DNA of 64,000 nt, taken from contig NC_064213.1 of NCBI RefSeq assembly GCF_023101765.2, forward strand, positions 1,116,001 to 1,180,000, in the 5' to 3' direction. This document shows positions 25,664 through 38,100 of the stretch, piece by piece; the stretch's first letter is position 1; each line of letters starts with the position of its first letter. The stretch comes from Spodoptera frugiperda (taxonomy: Eukaryota > Arthropoda > Insecta > Lepidoptera > Noctuidae). Below the pieces are notes generated by a model. That model saw only the letters and a list, made by a program, of their open reading frames with translations. It ran no database searches and had not been told where the DNA came from. The position numbers were made by a program, and so were the translations under genes.

Positions 25664-25968
25664 AGGTGTTGTTGTTAAAATTCTCTGACACGGTTTTAAT
25701 GAAGGGGTTGTGTTTGAAGATTACAATGGTAAATACAGATGTATTGTTTATGAGTTTTTTTTTCATACAAAAAATATATGTATGTGTTTGTAATGCATCG
25801 AGCTAATTTATGAACCACTTTATGCAGAGTAGAGTCAATGTTTATTTAACTTCTTTATGTCCTCAAATTGAATTAACTGGTCCGTTGTACGAAATTTTTT
25901 CACTATTGTAATCTTCAAACACAACACTACCTCCCATTAAAGCCGTGGCAGATAATTTTAGAACACCT
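25664..25968. mobile_element. Long-TIR MITE, family T
   Basis: Inverted repeats of about 65-70 bp (AGGTGTT ... GTGTTTGAAGATTACAAT) bracket a body containing AATTGAATTAACTGGTCCG. TA flanks suggest a Tc1/mariner-like target. A second full copy (57127-57538) is in the opposite orientation, and a single arm occurs at 22139-22215. Confidence 0.8.
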
Positions 25969-26263
25969 TATATATTCCTCCAAAGATGAGTGTTACCTAC
26001 AATCAACTGTAGGTAGGTACTAGGTACCCTTCGGGGAACTAGACAAGTTCTTATTTGTTCCACAAGTTTCAAAACTAAGACAATATCTAGTCCCATTTCT
26101 GAAACTTTGATGACGTAGGCATAAACGAAGCCTGACTAACTAACTGCGTAATTTGGCGACGTAGATAACACTACAGAACTGGGAATTGAGTATATAAGTA
26201 TATAGGTACCTAAGAGAAATAGGTACATAGCTTCTATCTTATACTCTTATACTACGCTGTAAG

Positions 26264-26560
26264 TAGGGTCGCCAACATTTTTTGTAGAAATATAGTATTT
26301 TTTTCAAACGTGATCTAAAAAATATAGTACGCTTAAAAAATATATATATGTAGTACTTTATGTAAGAGTAGGTAGGGAAGCATAAAAAACGTTTTTTTTT
26401 ATGATTTTCATACGAGTTACACCGCAATTCGTACTATTTTGTTTAAGCAAAGGGCGTATGAAAATATAGTATTTTGCGTACTATATATTTTTCCAACATA
26501 CAGTACGGAACTCCGAAATATAGTACAATACAATACAATATAGTACGGTTGGCAACCCTA
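26264..26560. mobile_element. hAT-type MITE
   Basis: Ends TAGGGTCGCCAAC and, inverted, TAGGGTTGCCAAC (12 of 13 identical). Flanks GCTGTAAG (26256-26263) and GTTGTAAG (26561-26568) form an 8-bp target duplication with one mismatch, as expected for hAT. ATATAGTA occurs at least five times near both ends, resembling subterminal transposase-binding motifs. No transposase coding. Confidence 0.85.
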
Positions 26561-26568
26561 GTTGTAAG

Positions 26569-28235
26569 GGCCAATAAAACTCATTTGTTGTCTTCATCTT
26601 CTCTCAAAAGACTTGATTCTACAAAGCAAGCATGACGCAATCCCCACCCCCCTCCCCCTACAACAATCCATATTATCTATCCCGAGCCACTAGAAGTAGC
26701 GTCAGATAAAAAACGCATTACATTTTCTTATGCAATTTCTTGCAAAAAAGTCTCGTCCCTCAAGATTGCCCTCAGACGATCATTACAGATACTGTTATGT
26801 TTGTACCGACAGCAAAAACGGCGGACGTTGTTATCTTGTACTTATTTTCGTTGCCAACTGTACCGGCAAAAAGTTTTAACGAGCTAATCCGTTTGTTTCG
26901 ATGCGAATGTGAAACTGTGAACATTTTGCGTGGCGCGCTGTTTGTGGATTTTTGATGGGAAACAAAGTTGGGCGTGCATGGTGAACGAAGTTGAGAGGTG
27001 CCTGAACATATGTAGGTACATGCTACATGCGCAAAATTATATTTTAAAAGTTGTAAATGAATAACAATATAATCCTACAGCAATCTACAGCAGACAAATA
27101 ATTATTAAAGAATTTACAAAACAGATCTGATCAAATACGTAAAACTGTATTGAAATGTAATAAATAAATTAATTAAAAAATATATATATTATTAGCTTCA
27201 TCTTTTCATGGGAGTTCTCACGAAACTAACAAAAAGTGGACAAAGTTAACCTCTGCTCTGCATACCCCCTTTTGGGGTCAAACAACTATATATTAACACA
27301 GTTGTTCGTAGCACTTGACATAAAAACTTCACGTATTTATAGTCACAATTCTAAACCAAACTCTTCCAATATAATAATAACACCAAAAATATTAATATTT
27401 TCTTCACCACTTTGTGCGATGTATCGTTATGCCAACAGAATGCCCCCAAGGGACTAGGGGACCCATACTATTTATGTATGGGGTACAAATCGAATCCCCT
27501 AACCGTCGCTGAGATTTTTGACAACATAATCCAATTACTTACCGGACCTCTTGCTTCACTTGTATTTTAATGATCGGCTTTTAGGAAAAAATAAGTCTGT
27601 AATTAGATTAGTAGGATGTATTAGTTATTATGTGTAAAAATGACAGATTTTGTAGAAGTGATCCGGTTTTTAATGTGGGAAATTCCGATGTTTTTTACAT
27701 CGGAATTTAAACTAGGATTAAGGAATTACTTTTTAGTGCCCCACTCTAGGATTTCCTACGACTTTCACCCTAGCCAATTGCCCAGTCACCACGCCAACCA
27801 TGCAAGTGAAATTAAATAAACCTTTTATAATACTTTACCATATCCAACTAAGGGATTGAACCAGAAATACAATGCTCGCAATTTTAAGGCACAGTTGTTA
27901 CACATATAGGCGTTTTTTTCCAAAAAGACATAATAAAGAGAAATTAAGCAAAGAGCAATAAAATACCAACCTAAAAATAAAAACTAAAAACGTACCTAGA
28001 CAATATTTTTGAATCATAACTCATACTTATGATACCATTAAATTCTGCGCAGAGTGAACCATTTATATTCATTATCCTATAAAAAATATAAGGACACAAA
28101 TCACGCTAGTATTTTACGATGCTAACCGTACCGCGACGTGTACCTAAAATAGTGACTTTTTGAAAGTTATATTTTTACTAATAAAAACTAGCTGTGTTCG
28201 CGACTTCGTCCACGTTAACATAAAATCCTAGGGGA
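26569..28235. other. Unique AT-rich stretch
   Basis: No gene recognised. A short inverted repeat around AATTCCGATGT/ACATCGGAATT lies at about 27685-27708. Confidence 0.5.
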
Positions 28236-28239
28236 CATG

Positions 28240-28375
28240 TAACCGGAGCTACAGACTGCCTAACGAGTTTAGCTCCGGTTTGGGGTGGTTTTTAGTCAGT
28301 AAGAGTCTGACACTCCCTCTCGCCTCGCCCAAGGCAGGAGAAGTCATTAGATGATTTCCCCTCCTCAAGGAACCC
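28240..28375 (+). mobile_element. Retroposon family C copy
   Basis: The plus-strand copy starts CGGAGCTACAGACTGCC, has a short internal rearrangement of the CTCCGG region, then the conserved AGTCAGTAAGAGTCTGACAC core and the GAGAAGTCATTAGATGA end. Confidence 0.8.
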
Positions 28376-28599
28376 TATATTATATGAAACTTAAAATTAT
28401 TTTCTCTTGCACTTATAAGTATAAAAATAATATATCCAGTTGTTTATATGTAGACGCAACTGGATTTTTGAAAATTTCCCAATAACTTTCAAAACGAAGA
28501 TAAGTTTCAACCTCGTCCCGAATTTCAGGCTCATAATCATTGATGTCATACTTATTTAACAATCAATATATCTAATCGACAACTAAGTAGGTATTTTTT

Positions 28600-28725
28600 T
28601 AGGGGGGAAAATCATCCGTTGTCTTCTCCCGCCTTGTCAGACTCTTACTGTCTAAAAACCACCTCGTTCCTACTCCTGCTTTTCAAGTCGGAACCCCGGT
28701 AAACACGCTACATAGTAGGTACTGT
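28600..28725 (-). mobile_element. Retroposon family C copy
   Basis: Minus-strand copy about 225 bp downstream of the plus-strand copy at 28240-28375, giving an inverted pair that could fold. The GGCGAGGCGAGAG segment is deleted. Confidence 0.8.
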
Positions 28726-29187
28726 ATTTTCTAGAATACCAATAAAACAAAATACAGTAGGTTTATGGCTCGTATAATGTCAGATAATAGATAGTTTGGG
28801 TAATACACGGTTTATGAGTTGATAGTTCAAAAGTTATCCTTTGGCTTTACAATAGTCAAATGCCACAATTACGTAATTCTGTTTGTGGTTCGAGTCTGTT
28901 CAAGGCCTTTCTAATCGTTAATGTTTGTTTTGTTTTCTGTAAAGTAGTTATCGGTTTTACTAGGAACCTTTTTGGTTGGTTTCTTGGAAATGATAGTTTT
29001 CCTCTAGGTTTTTCGTGAAGCGAAGACTGATCTAATATGAGGATAATCCTTTTTATTATTTGACACCAGGCGAAATGGTGGCCAAGCACAGACCTTAAAA
29101 TTATAGAAAAAACCTTTTTAGCGAAAAAAATTCGTATGAATGCGTAAAAAGTGTAGGAAAACACTTTTATCTCTCGAGGGTGGCAAA

Positions 29188-29395
29188 GACTGCACGGCTG
29201 ACGCAGTGGATGGGCAACTGGCTGCCGTTCAACTTGTCGCGGGTTCGATTCGCGCACGGAAAAACTCTTTGTGTGATCCACAAATTGTTGTCCGGGTCTG
29301 GATGTCGTGTGTATGTGAAATTGTATGTTTGTAAACGCACCTACGACACAGGAGGAAATCTCAGTGTGGGGCAAGGTTTTTTAAAAAAAAGAAAA
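29188..29395 (+). mobile_element. tRNA-like SINE, family B, near full length
   Basis: The head contains GCACGGCTGACGCAGTGG (A box) and CGGGTTCGATTCGC (B box). The body has GTGATCCACAAATTG, then CGCACCTACGACACAGGAG and an A-rich end. The antisense of this SINE is what creates the 172-codon open frame on the minus strand at 28856-29374. Confidence 0.88.
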
Positions 29396-29892
29396 GTGAG
29401 AGCATGAAACGCCCATTTCCCATCCTCTACATTGTCCTACAGAATAAACCTAGTTAGTAACGTATCACAGCTTTCAGTCAAAAGGCTTTACAGGTGTTAA
29501 CTTACTATCTTGTCACTGAAGGCTACTACCCCATTTGACATAACCACATTATCAGATAAATATAATATAGAAACACCAATCGACACAGAACCAGATAACA
29601 TTATATCCAACAACATATACATACAATTCTAAACTTTAACGTGTAGAGAATTGGGTGTTATTTTGTTTGATTTTGTAGAAAATGGAATGGGATGTTGGTG
29701 TCTCATGGGTATAGTTATAGAGGTGTGAAATGCAATAAAATATAGCGTTTATAGATCGCTGTGGAAGATAGTCTTGCTATCAACATCTTTATGGCCACCA
29801 CTGATCCTATGGGGATTAATTGCCTTAGATCTTGTATGTAGGTTTATTATAACTAAAACAATATGTAGATATTTTTATTGAGTTTAATATTT

Positions 29893-30024
29893 TTATAATA
29901 ACTATCGTGATACATACTAAATTCTACTAGTTAATGGAGAAAATTCTACTAGTTTCGAGTCACAGAGGGACTCTTCATCACGAGTAAGCGCACAGTGTTT
30001 AATTTGGTTTTAATATTTTATAAT
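29893..30024. repeat. Family F repeat
   Basis: TATAATAACTATCGTGATAC, two copies of ATTCTACTAGTT, and GAGTCACAGAGGGACTCTTC. Flanked by TTTAATATTTTTATAAT-like sequence on both sides (29883-29899 and 30009-30024). Confidence 0.65.
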
Positions 30025-30499
30025 ATGTTGAACAAAATATTGTACATTTTTTATATTTTCTGTAGATATTATGCAATAAGTAAAAATTTTAGTTTGTTTC
30101 AGATTTAAGTATATGTGTTTATAAATATATGTAGGTACTTATTTTTAATGACAATATTAACATACCAGTTAATACTTAGAAAAATAAATTAGTTTTTTTA
30201 ATCATATTATAAAACGTATCACACAATTGTTCGCTTCCATTTTTATTTCTTTTTGTTTATTTTTCTTGTTCTATTTATTGTTGAGAAAAGAAAATCCCCT
30301 GTCGTTTGTATTCGCTAAGTTTAAGTAGACCATAAGCCTGCTTACGTTCACTCCAGTACTCTAAGCACCCTCTACTCTACTCAGTCATCTAAGAATGTAC
30401 CTAAGAATATGAAATAATGCTGTATTAGAATAAAATAAGAGAAATTAAGAATGAGGTTTGTTGTAGTAGGTTTGTACTAGACACTTGGCTAAAGTATCT

Positions 30500-30580
30500 T
30501 CAGATGTGACGTGAAACAACGCTTGCGTTATTTTGTTATGTGAGGGAGGTTTTCGGAGGCCCGATTACCCAATTTTGTAC
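30500..30580 (+). mobile_element. Family R internal fragment
   Basis: ACAACGCTTGCGTTATTTTG and GGAGGCCCGATTACCC are the reverse complement of part of 45225-45530. Confidence 0.6.
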
Positions 30581-30695
30581 AGTATGTATGTGGATGTGCT
30601 TATGCATATCTACCCAACTTTATTCTTGGATTAAAAATGTAACTTGATGTTTTATTTTTAGTTATTTTATTTTAACCTGATATCGTTTAATAACA

Positions 30696-30725
30696 ATTTT
30701 CTTATTTTTTTACAGGTAAGTTCCA
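30696..30725 (+). promoter_or_regulatory. Candidate recursive splice site (ratchet point)
   Basis: A pyrimidine-rich tract ending TTTTTTTACAG is immediately followed by GTAAGT. The acceptor ends at 30715 and the donor starts at 30716, so the exon between them has zero length. This matches the ratchet-point form described for long Drosophila introns. A branch-point-like TTTAATAAC lies upstream. Function is inferred from sequence alone. Confidence 0.5.
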
Positions 30726-31339
30726 TCATATCACACATTTCTGCATATCTTGGTAAAGTATAAACTTTTTTACATCTTCGTAGCATAGCTACATAGCACA
30801 TAATATATCTGGTAGAAAAGCACCCTAAAAACCCAACCTTCAACCTAGAACTAAACTGTCACCCTCATACCCACTCCACAATAGAATCAACAACAAACGT
30901 TTGACACGAGTTGACCTCAATTTTAACTTCATTTATAATATATAATATATATAGAGCTGTCACTCCACCCATTATTTATTTATTGTAGAAAGAATATATA
31001 ACTCATTAATAGCCATGCCATGTCAATCTCTCCACTCGTGTTAGTCTGACCCAGTTCTTATTTTCACTTTGTTCATCAGACAAATATTTTTAAAAGGTTT
31101 TCCATTTAGTATTTATTTTGTTTGTGAAATGTGTCTTTTTGAGTTGGTTTAGTAATATGTCTGTAAACAGCTTTAAGTCATATGTAGGTACTTGCTTTGT
31201 TAGTTTGTCTAGACATCACTGACTTATGCTAAAGGTAAACATCGTGAGGGAGTGTTTATTTTAGACCAGTAACGAGACTATTTGCTAGATCATAATAATT
31301 GTCTTGATTGAGGTAAATACCCAATTAATCTCTAGAATA

Positions 31340-31515
31340 TCTAATATATAAAATTCTCGTGTCACAGTTTTCGTTGCCATACGTTTTCGTTCCTCCGAAA
31401 CGGCTTGACCGACTTTGATGAAAGTTTTTGTGCTTATCCGGTATCTATGAGAATCGGCCAACATCTATTTTTCATTCCCCTAAATGTTAGGAGTTACAAC
31501 CCATTTTTTTTTTAA
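31340..31515 (+). repeat. Dispersed lepidopteran repeat (family H)
   Basis: ATATATAAAATTCTCGTGTC, TCCTCCGAAACGGCTTGACC, TTTGATGAAAGTTTTTGTGC, GAGAATCGGCCAACATC and TTTTTCATTCCCC. I recognise the block order as a very common lepidopteran repeat but cannot assign a class safely. Confidence 0.6.
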
Positions 31516-33990
31516 TTTTATCTTATAAAAATATCGTGAAAATAATTTCCAAGTAAAATTTTTAATATGTACGTAATATTTCATTAATTTCTGCGAATTT
31601 CATATGAAATACAATTATGTAGCATGTTATATACGTTTATAACATTGTTATATTCCTGGAAGCTGTGCCTTTGTTAGACGGAACAAACAATCAGAATAAA
31701 TACATCTCCCCGCTCTCGTGCTCTGTAAATTCATATAAAATGAACTTTACATTTATTTTATATGAAACGAATCCATTTCAATTTCATATAGTGTTTTTTT
31801 TTTCAATTTCATGTAGTGTTTTATTTTTAACGTGATCGCTTCATTGTTGCTTTTTCCTGAAAGTCTAGACAAACGTATAACAATTACTTCTCATAATCAC
31901 CAATACCCCATAAAAAAATGTTAAAAGCTGCAAAAAAATCCTAACACAAAATAACAAAATCTATAATTTATTTTCACAGTTATGTTCTACGTAATAGAAC
32001 TCAAAACTCATATTTTATAAAAAAAAAGCCAGTTCTTATACAAAACGTTCTGTAATAAGACCAATAACAAAACGTGTTACGTGTAGGAGTATTGTAATAC
32101 TTATAACACATACCTACTATATAATATAACTGGGTATTCTATAACAGGTACCAGTACCTGTTATGTAAAAACGTTCGATATATTCCACCTCCCATGGAGA
32201 TTCCCGCCGAGCTAATATTACTCACATACATATGTAATAACATGTATCTATACACATACATTATGTAGCAGTTTTTACTCCACTAGACTTGTAAAACTGT
32301 AATCATCGTTGGCCCGTAAAAGTACGTCAATAACACTGTTTAACAGATAATTTGGTATAATACTCGTACTTTTAGTATTATGTACAAAATATCGTGCTTT
32401 CTTTTGCTCCAAGAGATTGGTGATTTAATGATGGAGAAAATGTGGGAGATCTATCAATTTGTCTTACTTAATTTCAATTAAGTGGTGTATTGTATTTGGT
32501 CGTATTGACTGTCCTATGTATTTACATTCTTTCATGTCCTAGTAATTAATAAAACAATATAATGTCACCATAACCTACAAATGGCCAAATTATACGTTTT
32601 AATATTAATACTAAAATAAAATAAAACATCCTTGTAAACTTTAATATGTTGCCAATATTAATTTTATTCACACCATCACAGCCATAAAACAACAAAATAA
32701 AAGACATCTGTTGTCAGACAATATGCAACATTGTATCAATACTTAAAATTCCGACCTTGAACGCATACAGGTGCTCTCACCCTAAGCAAGAAATTATAGG
32801 ACAAGTGTGGCTTAGTACTGGGGCACACACCCTACGTGTTTATCAATTAAACCGAGACTCCCCTTCCAAGCTCTATAGGAATGCAGCTCAATACCAACCA
32901 CAACCAAATCACTCAATTTTCAACCCTAATACCTTTTCGTAAAGCCTACAAGCCCTGCATGCAAAGTTAAGTAACAAAACAAACTTGAATTTATCATCGT
33001 TTCAAAGGAATTTAAACGTTACGCAAAGGTGTTAAAGTTTAAATAGGCAGCAATTAATGAGTAATTTGTAGTGTTTTGTAGTAAGGGTGCGCGCGTGTCC
33101 ATTGTACGATACGACACGCATCTAAATGGTGTACTTTGTTTTGGGGAACGTGATTAGTGCATCCCTATTTGAAATATATAGCTGGATGCTAACCGCATAC
33201 AAATAAAAATTGTTTACGAATTTCGTACCAAATTAAATGATTAGAAAAGGAGAGAAAACATTAATTTATAACATGTTTTAATGAAGAAATTGTTTTATTT
33301 CCTTTACTCTATACTTTAACAGTAAACCTAGTTTCAGAACGTTTACCTAAATTGCTTTAGAAAGTTTGCATCTAATTTTCGCAATCTATTATTAAGCTAA
33401 TAATTACCACCTGTACCCACTTGAAACAGCTTTACTTAACGGTTATTCACTGTTATAATTTATATTAACACTCGAGTAATCACAGGTAATAGAAAAAACA
33501 AAACGTGAAGTTTATTGAACTCGAATTTAAAAAAGTCTCTGGCGAACTTACGACAAAAATGTCGGGCTAAGTACAGAAAAAAAAATATGATCAAAAATCG
33601 CTGATTCCCGATAATGTAAGGTACGTGAGTGGTTGCACAAGCCCGTGCCACAGCGCAGCTAACGACCCACAGAGGATTACCATCACTGTACATTTTACCA
33701 GGCCAGTCATTTGATGACGCCGCACATTTTTTTGTTCTGTAATCTCTTTGATGGCCGCACCACTAAAAAGTTATTTTTACTTTATGTTCAGTTTGTTGGT
33801 TTTACTCGCTTTCTGTGTCTTTGATATTTTTTTCTATCTTTTTTGTTATTGATGAATAAATAATGTCCAGCCTCTGTTCTTGGTAGTGCCTACTTACTTA
33901 AGAAATTGGTTATGAATTTATGATACAACTACTTACGTGCGGAGCGCTATTTGGCTCTGGCTATCTTTGATCTAATACGTACTTGGTATA
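31516..33990. other. Unique AT-rich stretch
   Basis: No gene recognised. The ORF at 33460-33693 on the minus strand has a hydrophobic end but no domain. Confidence 0.5.
32141..32164. repeat. Perfect 11-bp palindrome
   Basis: ATAACAGGTAC and GTACCTGTTAT separated by CA. Isolated; no repeat family around it. Confidence 0.8.
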
Positions 33991-33996
33991 ATAGAT

Positions 33997-34688
33997 CGTG
34001 GGTTAAGAACTAGAGTAGCGTAAGGGCAAAATGACAACTTCTCAGGAGAGCCGAAAAACAACTCAAATTTACCTACCGTCAACTTGTAGGTCTTTTATGG
34101 CAAAATCTATAGTATCTGTATATCTGGTTTTTACTTAAAATAAAGCTTTATTTATTGGCTACAGAATACTGTAAATGTATGGTAAAAAAACGGTTAAATT
34201 TAAAAAAAAATTTATTTTTTTCTAAAACTGGTTGACATACGTCATAATAACGGACTGCATTACTTTAATTATTTAGTTCCATAGTAGCGTAACCCACCCT
34301 TACGTTTTTTTGGCACGGAGAAAAATTACAGACGCGTACAAAACAAGGACCCATAAGCAGTAACGGCTCCTTACGTTTATTTGGCACGAAACAAATTAAG
34401 GCTACAAAATCATAATTTGGTGTCCTATTCGCTCGTAAGTCGAGTTACGATCGTTGTGCTCATAATTTTATTGACAAAATAATGTCAAGATTATTGTAAG
34501 TAGAAATACTTCCTTTTGGCAATAAACAAACTTCTTTTCTTTTTATGCGTTGTTATTGTACTAAGCAATCTACACACTACATCGTTCCAGTTTTTCGGCA
34601 CATACAAATATGGGGATTGAAAAAGCGAATGGTGAAAAAAAAATTTTTTGAGTTTTTGCCCTTACGCTACTCTAGTTCTTAACCCACG
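33997..34688. mobile_element. 692-bp transposon with perfect 35-bp terminal inverted repeats and AGAT target duplication
   Basis: 33997-34031 and 34654-34688 are exact inverted copies (starting CGTGGGTTAAGAACTAG). AGAT flanks both sides (33993-33996 and 34689-34692). Inside, CTTACGTTTATTTGGCACG-like motifs occur twice (near 34302 and 34371), possibly binding sites for a transposase encoded elsewhere. I see no coding sequence. A 4-bp target duplication excludes typical hAT (8 bp) and Tc1/mariner (TA). Superfamily not assigned. Confidence 0.9.
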
Positions 34689-34764
34689 AGATACAGTAGG
34701 TATGTATTATTCAGCACACACTTACACTGCTGCAACATTCACACTCGCTGTTCTCTCCAGACTT

Positions 34765-34905
34765 TTGTACAGAATGGCTCGTTTGTTGGACACGTTTCAA
34801 CATCCATTACCGGACGACTAACTACTTTAATGGCTCTTTTGTTAACAAATGGAGTGATGGACGCTGAAGTGTGTCCAACGTGGCCCATTGTGTAGAAGAA
34901 CTTTA
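34765..34905. other. Long imperfect hairpin
   Basis: GTTGGACACGTTTCAAC, then ATCCATTAC (from about 34785) pairs with GTGATGGACGCTGAAG, then TGTGTCCAAC (to about 34880), 21 of 26 positions identical. Pairing continues outward through CAGAATGG and CCATTGTGTAG-type segments. Three of the five changes become G-U pairs if the plus strand is transcribed. Might be a fold-back relic or a structured RNA. Confidence 0.5.
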
Positions 34906-35119
34906 CGGAACAAGCAGCTCGCACAAGTCAGATTTAATAATACTGCACATGTAGAAAATTACTAGCTCTTTTGCTATGAGTACCGTGGTGAATCGTTCAC
35001 TTTTATCTTCCAACAGCCGGAAACACAGTCTTTCATTCATTCCAAGATCAGCTTGGAAACGTTCTGTGGCCAATCGTTCTAAAATAGCAAAAGTGTAAAA
35101 TACGTGTGCTGGCATTTAA

Positions 35120-38100
35120 ATCGAAAATTATGGACGTAAGACCTCCCCATTCATATTAATATGAATTATTTTTTCTCGGCGCGAGCCAGGGAATGAATAA
35201 AAACTGTACCCGCAGGCGGCAACACTTCTTTATTAAAAGCATAATGATATATTCCTGACTTAAATAATTTATGAAGCCAATATTTATTTTACAAATTAGC
35301 CTTGAGAATGCAAACTTGCAAAGGCATTGTAGTGTGGCAAGTGGGTTGAATAGCATACCGTTCCGTTGGCAGATACAAAAAGTAATCTGGGGGAATTATC
35401 AATTTTATTGTGGAATTTTACTACCCGTATTTCAATGTAGCGTGTTGAAAACACGATCCATCAAGTAGAACCCTTTTTGATGAAAAAGTAATTAAAACCG
35501 GGACAAGTGATCTATAAAAAATGGACGAGGGAAAATAAATGTGTTTGCGGAACAAAGTGTTCTGTCAATATTTTTAACGCCATGTTCTTGTTTTGCATTT
35601 CAATTAAGAATACCGTATTAGACTTGGTAAATATTCCATTATTATTTTAATTTTTTTGTTTTATGTTTTGAGTGTAATTAGTACGGAGTGGAGTGGCCAT
35701 TTTACCAAATATTTAAAGTAGAAGACTTCAAACAAAAATTAATCAAAAGCTAAATGTAACTGAGTGAGATGCAAGTTAACTCTACTCGTAGAGTTTGGTC
35801 AAATTATACACCAAAAATGTATGCATTTGCACCACGTTCAAAATTCAACACATATCAAAAACCTCGTATCCACACACACAACTCAAACACAATTTAACAA
35901 AATAAAACAATAGCCAGCCATTTTTTATTTCAACTGACATTAAAAGCTCGCGTTTTTACATATCCTCCTTCGTGCGATGTTAGTGAAGTTGTCTGAATTC
36001 ATACATATTTATGTGTGCATTAGGTTCAACGCAACCTCTCAAGGTTGTATGTGTTGCTAACTGCGAGCACATTACCTCACGTGGTCAGAAGACATGTCAA
36101 CTGCTGACATGACCAGCAATTTAAAACAGATTTTGCTTATATGCGGTTCGTTAGTGACAGATTTTTTGTTTACGAAAATGCTTCTTTTATTGTTTTATTT
36201 TGAATTAAGATAATTTGGATTATGTATGAGAGTTGGGTTATCGTTTTGTGACCGTCTGATCTTATCCTAAGTTACTTTGATAGTTTTAACACATGTTTTC
36301 TTCAAACGTTTATCGCATCACTCGTCTCCTTACATCATGCTTCAAACACTGTAGGTGATATTTTTGCTCTAAAGCATTTCTATAAAATAGAATAAGATAG
36401 CGATAGTAATGTAAAATTTATGACCCAGTCTAATTCTACAATCCACAGCAATTCAATTTTAATTACAACGTTATGCGAACAATGTCTATATACTCGTATA
36501 TCTTCCCTAATTCAAATTACAACATGCAATACATGTGCTGATTGCTTTGTCACCCCAGCGACATTGTCCATTCCTCGAAGCGTGTCCAGAGACGTATTTA
36601 GGAGCTACCAGACGTTGAAGTGTAACTCAAATTCCCTAATGCATGCAGCGGACCCGTCGGCAAGCGCAGGGGGAATAATTTAGGCCAACAAACCGTCATT
36701 ACGCCGTCACACTGTCAAATTAACCAGCCCTAATCACCGACCCATTCCTTCCCAAAGTCCTACGTCAAATTATAAGTACTTTATACCTAAATTACTGCTC
36801 AGAACGTAGGAAAAATAAATATATGAATATATAGACATAATATATTTGCAGAGTAATGAGCTCGTTAGCGGATATGTCGAAGTGCGTCTTTCCGCCTCGA
36901 GGGATTTCCTCAGGCAAATGTGTCTTCATTAAACTCGGTATACATGCTCCAGAACGACACACATATATGAAACAATCTACCAATTTACCTATACGAGTGT
37001 ATTAATATATGAAGAGGAAATTTCGGATTTCATAAGTATATTCTTGTCTCTGAAGAAAATATTATGTAACTGAATATGAAATGAAACGTTAAAAAGACAA
37101 AGGGAGTTTTGCTTATAGCTTTAATTAAAACTGTAAAAAAGTACTAGTAAAACTACTAAGTACATCACTAATTCTCTTTTTGCTGATTCCGCCATAAAAA
37201 GTGAAGATGTGTATGGTCACTTAATAACTATCAATGTACTGCTATCATGACAGTGATAAATAAGCTCATACAACTGTTCAAAAACTGCACACTACACAAA
37301 CAAAACAAAATCCATCCTTCTCTACACCGCACCGTAATAAACTTAAACCATAGCAAACAAGACATTTTCTTTACACATTTTCTAGTTGCTCATTTGTCTT
37401 TCTGCCATTTCCTTTTATAGAAAACTGGAACTGAAAACTTTTATTCATTCATCATGTTATTTTTGCCATAACTGAGTCATCAGAAATATACTTTATATTA
37501 ATAGGTACTATATATATGTAGGAACATTATGAAACATTCTGAATTGTGCATTATATACAGGGAGTGTGTATTAGAGTAATAGGTATATATAGGGTACTTG
37601 ACTAGCTGCAGACATAATATTCATTGCTTGCATAACGTTAAAGGCCTTTGCTTGATCGTAAGGTTTTTTCGTCTGGTTTCCATTTTAATACGACACGTTT
37701 TCTATAAATATATTTTATTAATAATGTATTAATTTATTACTCCTTAAGAAAGAAAGACATTTTTCTAAGAAATGAACAAGGCGTTATAAAATTAATTATT
37801 ACATGATTAAAACCGTTAATTAATTAAAGTGAACTTTATTAACGTATGACTCATTAGACCGACCGTTGGAGAGAATCATAAATTTATATAACCGAAAGGA
37901 AACGACACTAATAAACAGAATTAACGTTCTAACTATAACTAAGACTTATCGTCAAGGTTTATGTCCACTCTGGGGCATAAAATATTTATATAAATAGCCA
38001 AAATTGGTACTTTGGTCGAGTTACTCGTATATTGTAAAAACAGCATGTACTACCATTTCATAGTATATGTACAAAACAGGATCGTAATGTAGAATGATGA

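Noticed and set aside
28856..29374. 172-codon minus-strand open frame
   Set aside because: About a third of it is the antisense of the family B SINE (29188-29395); the rest has no recognisable domain.
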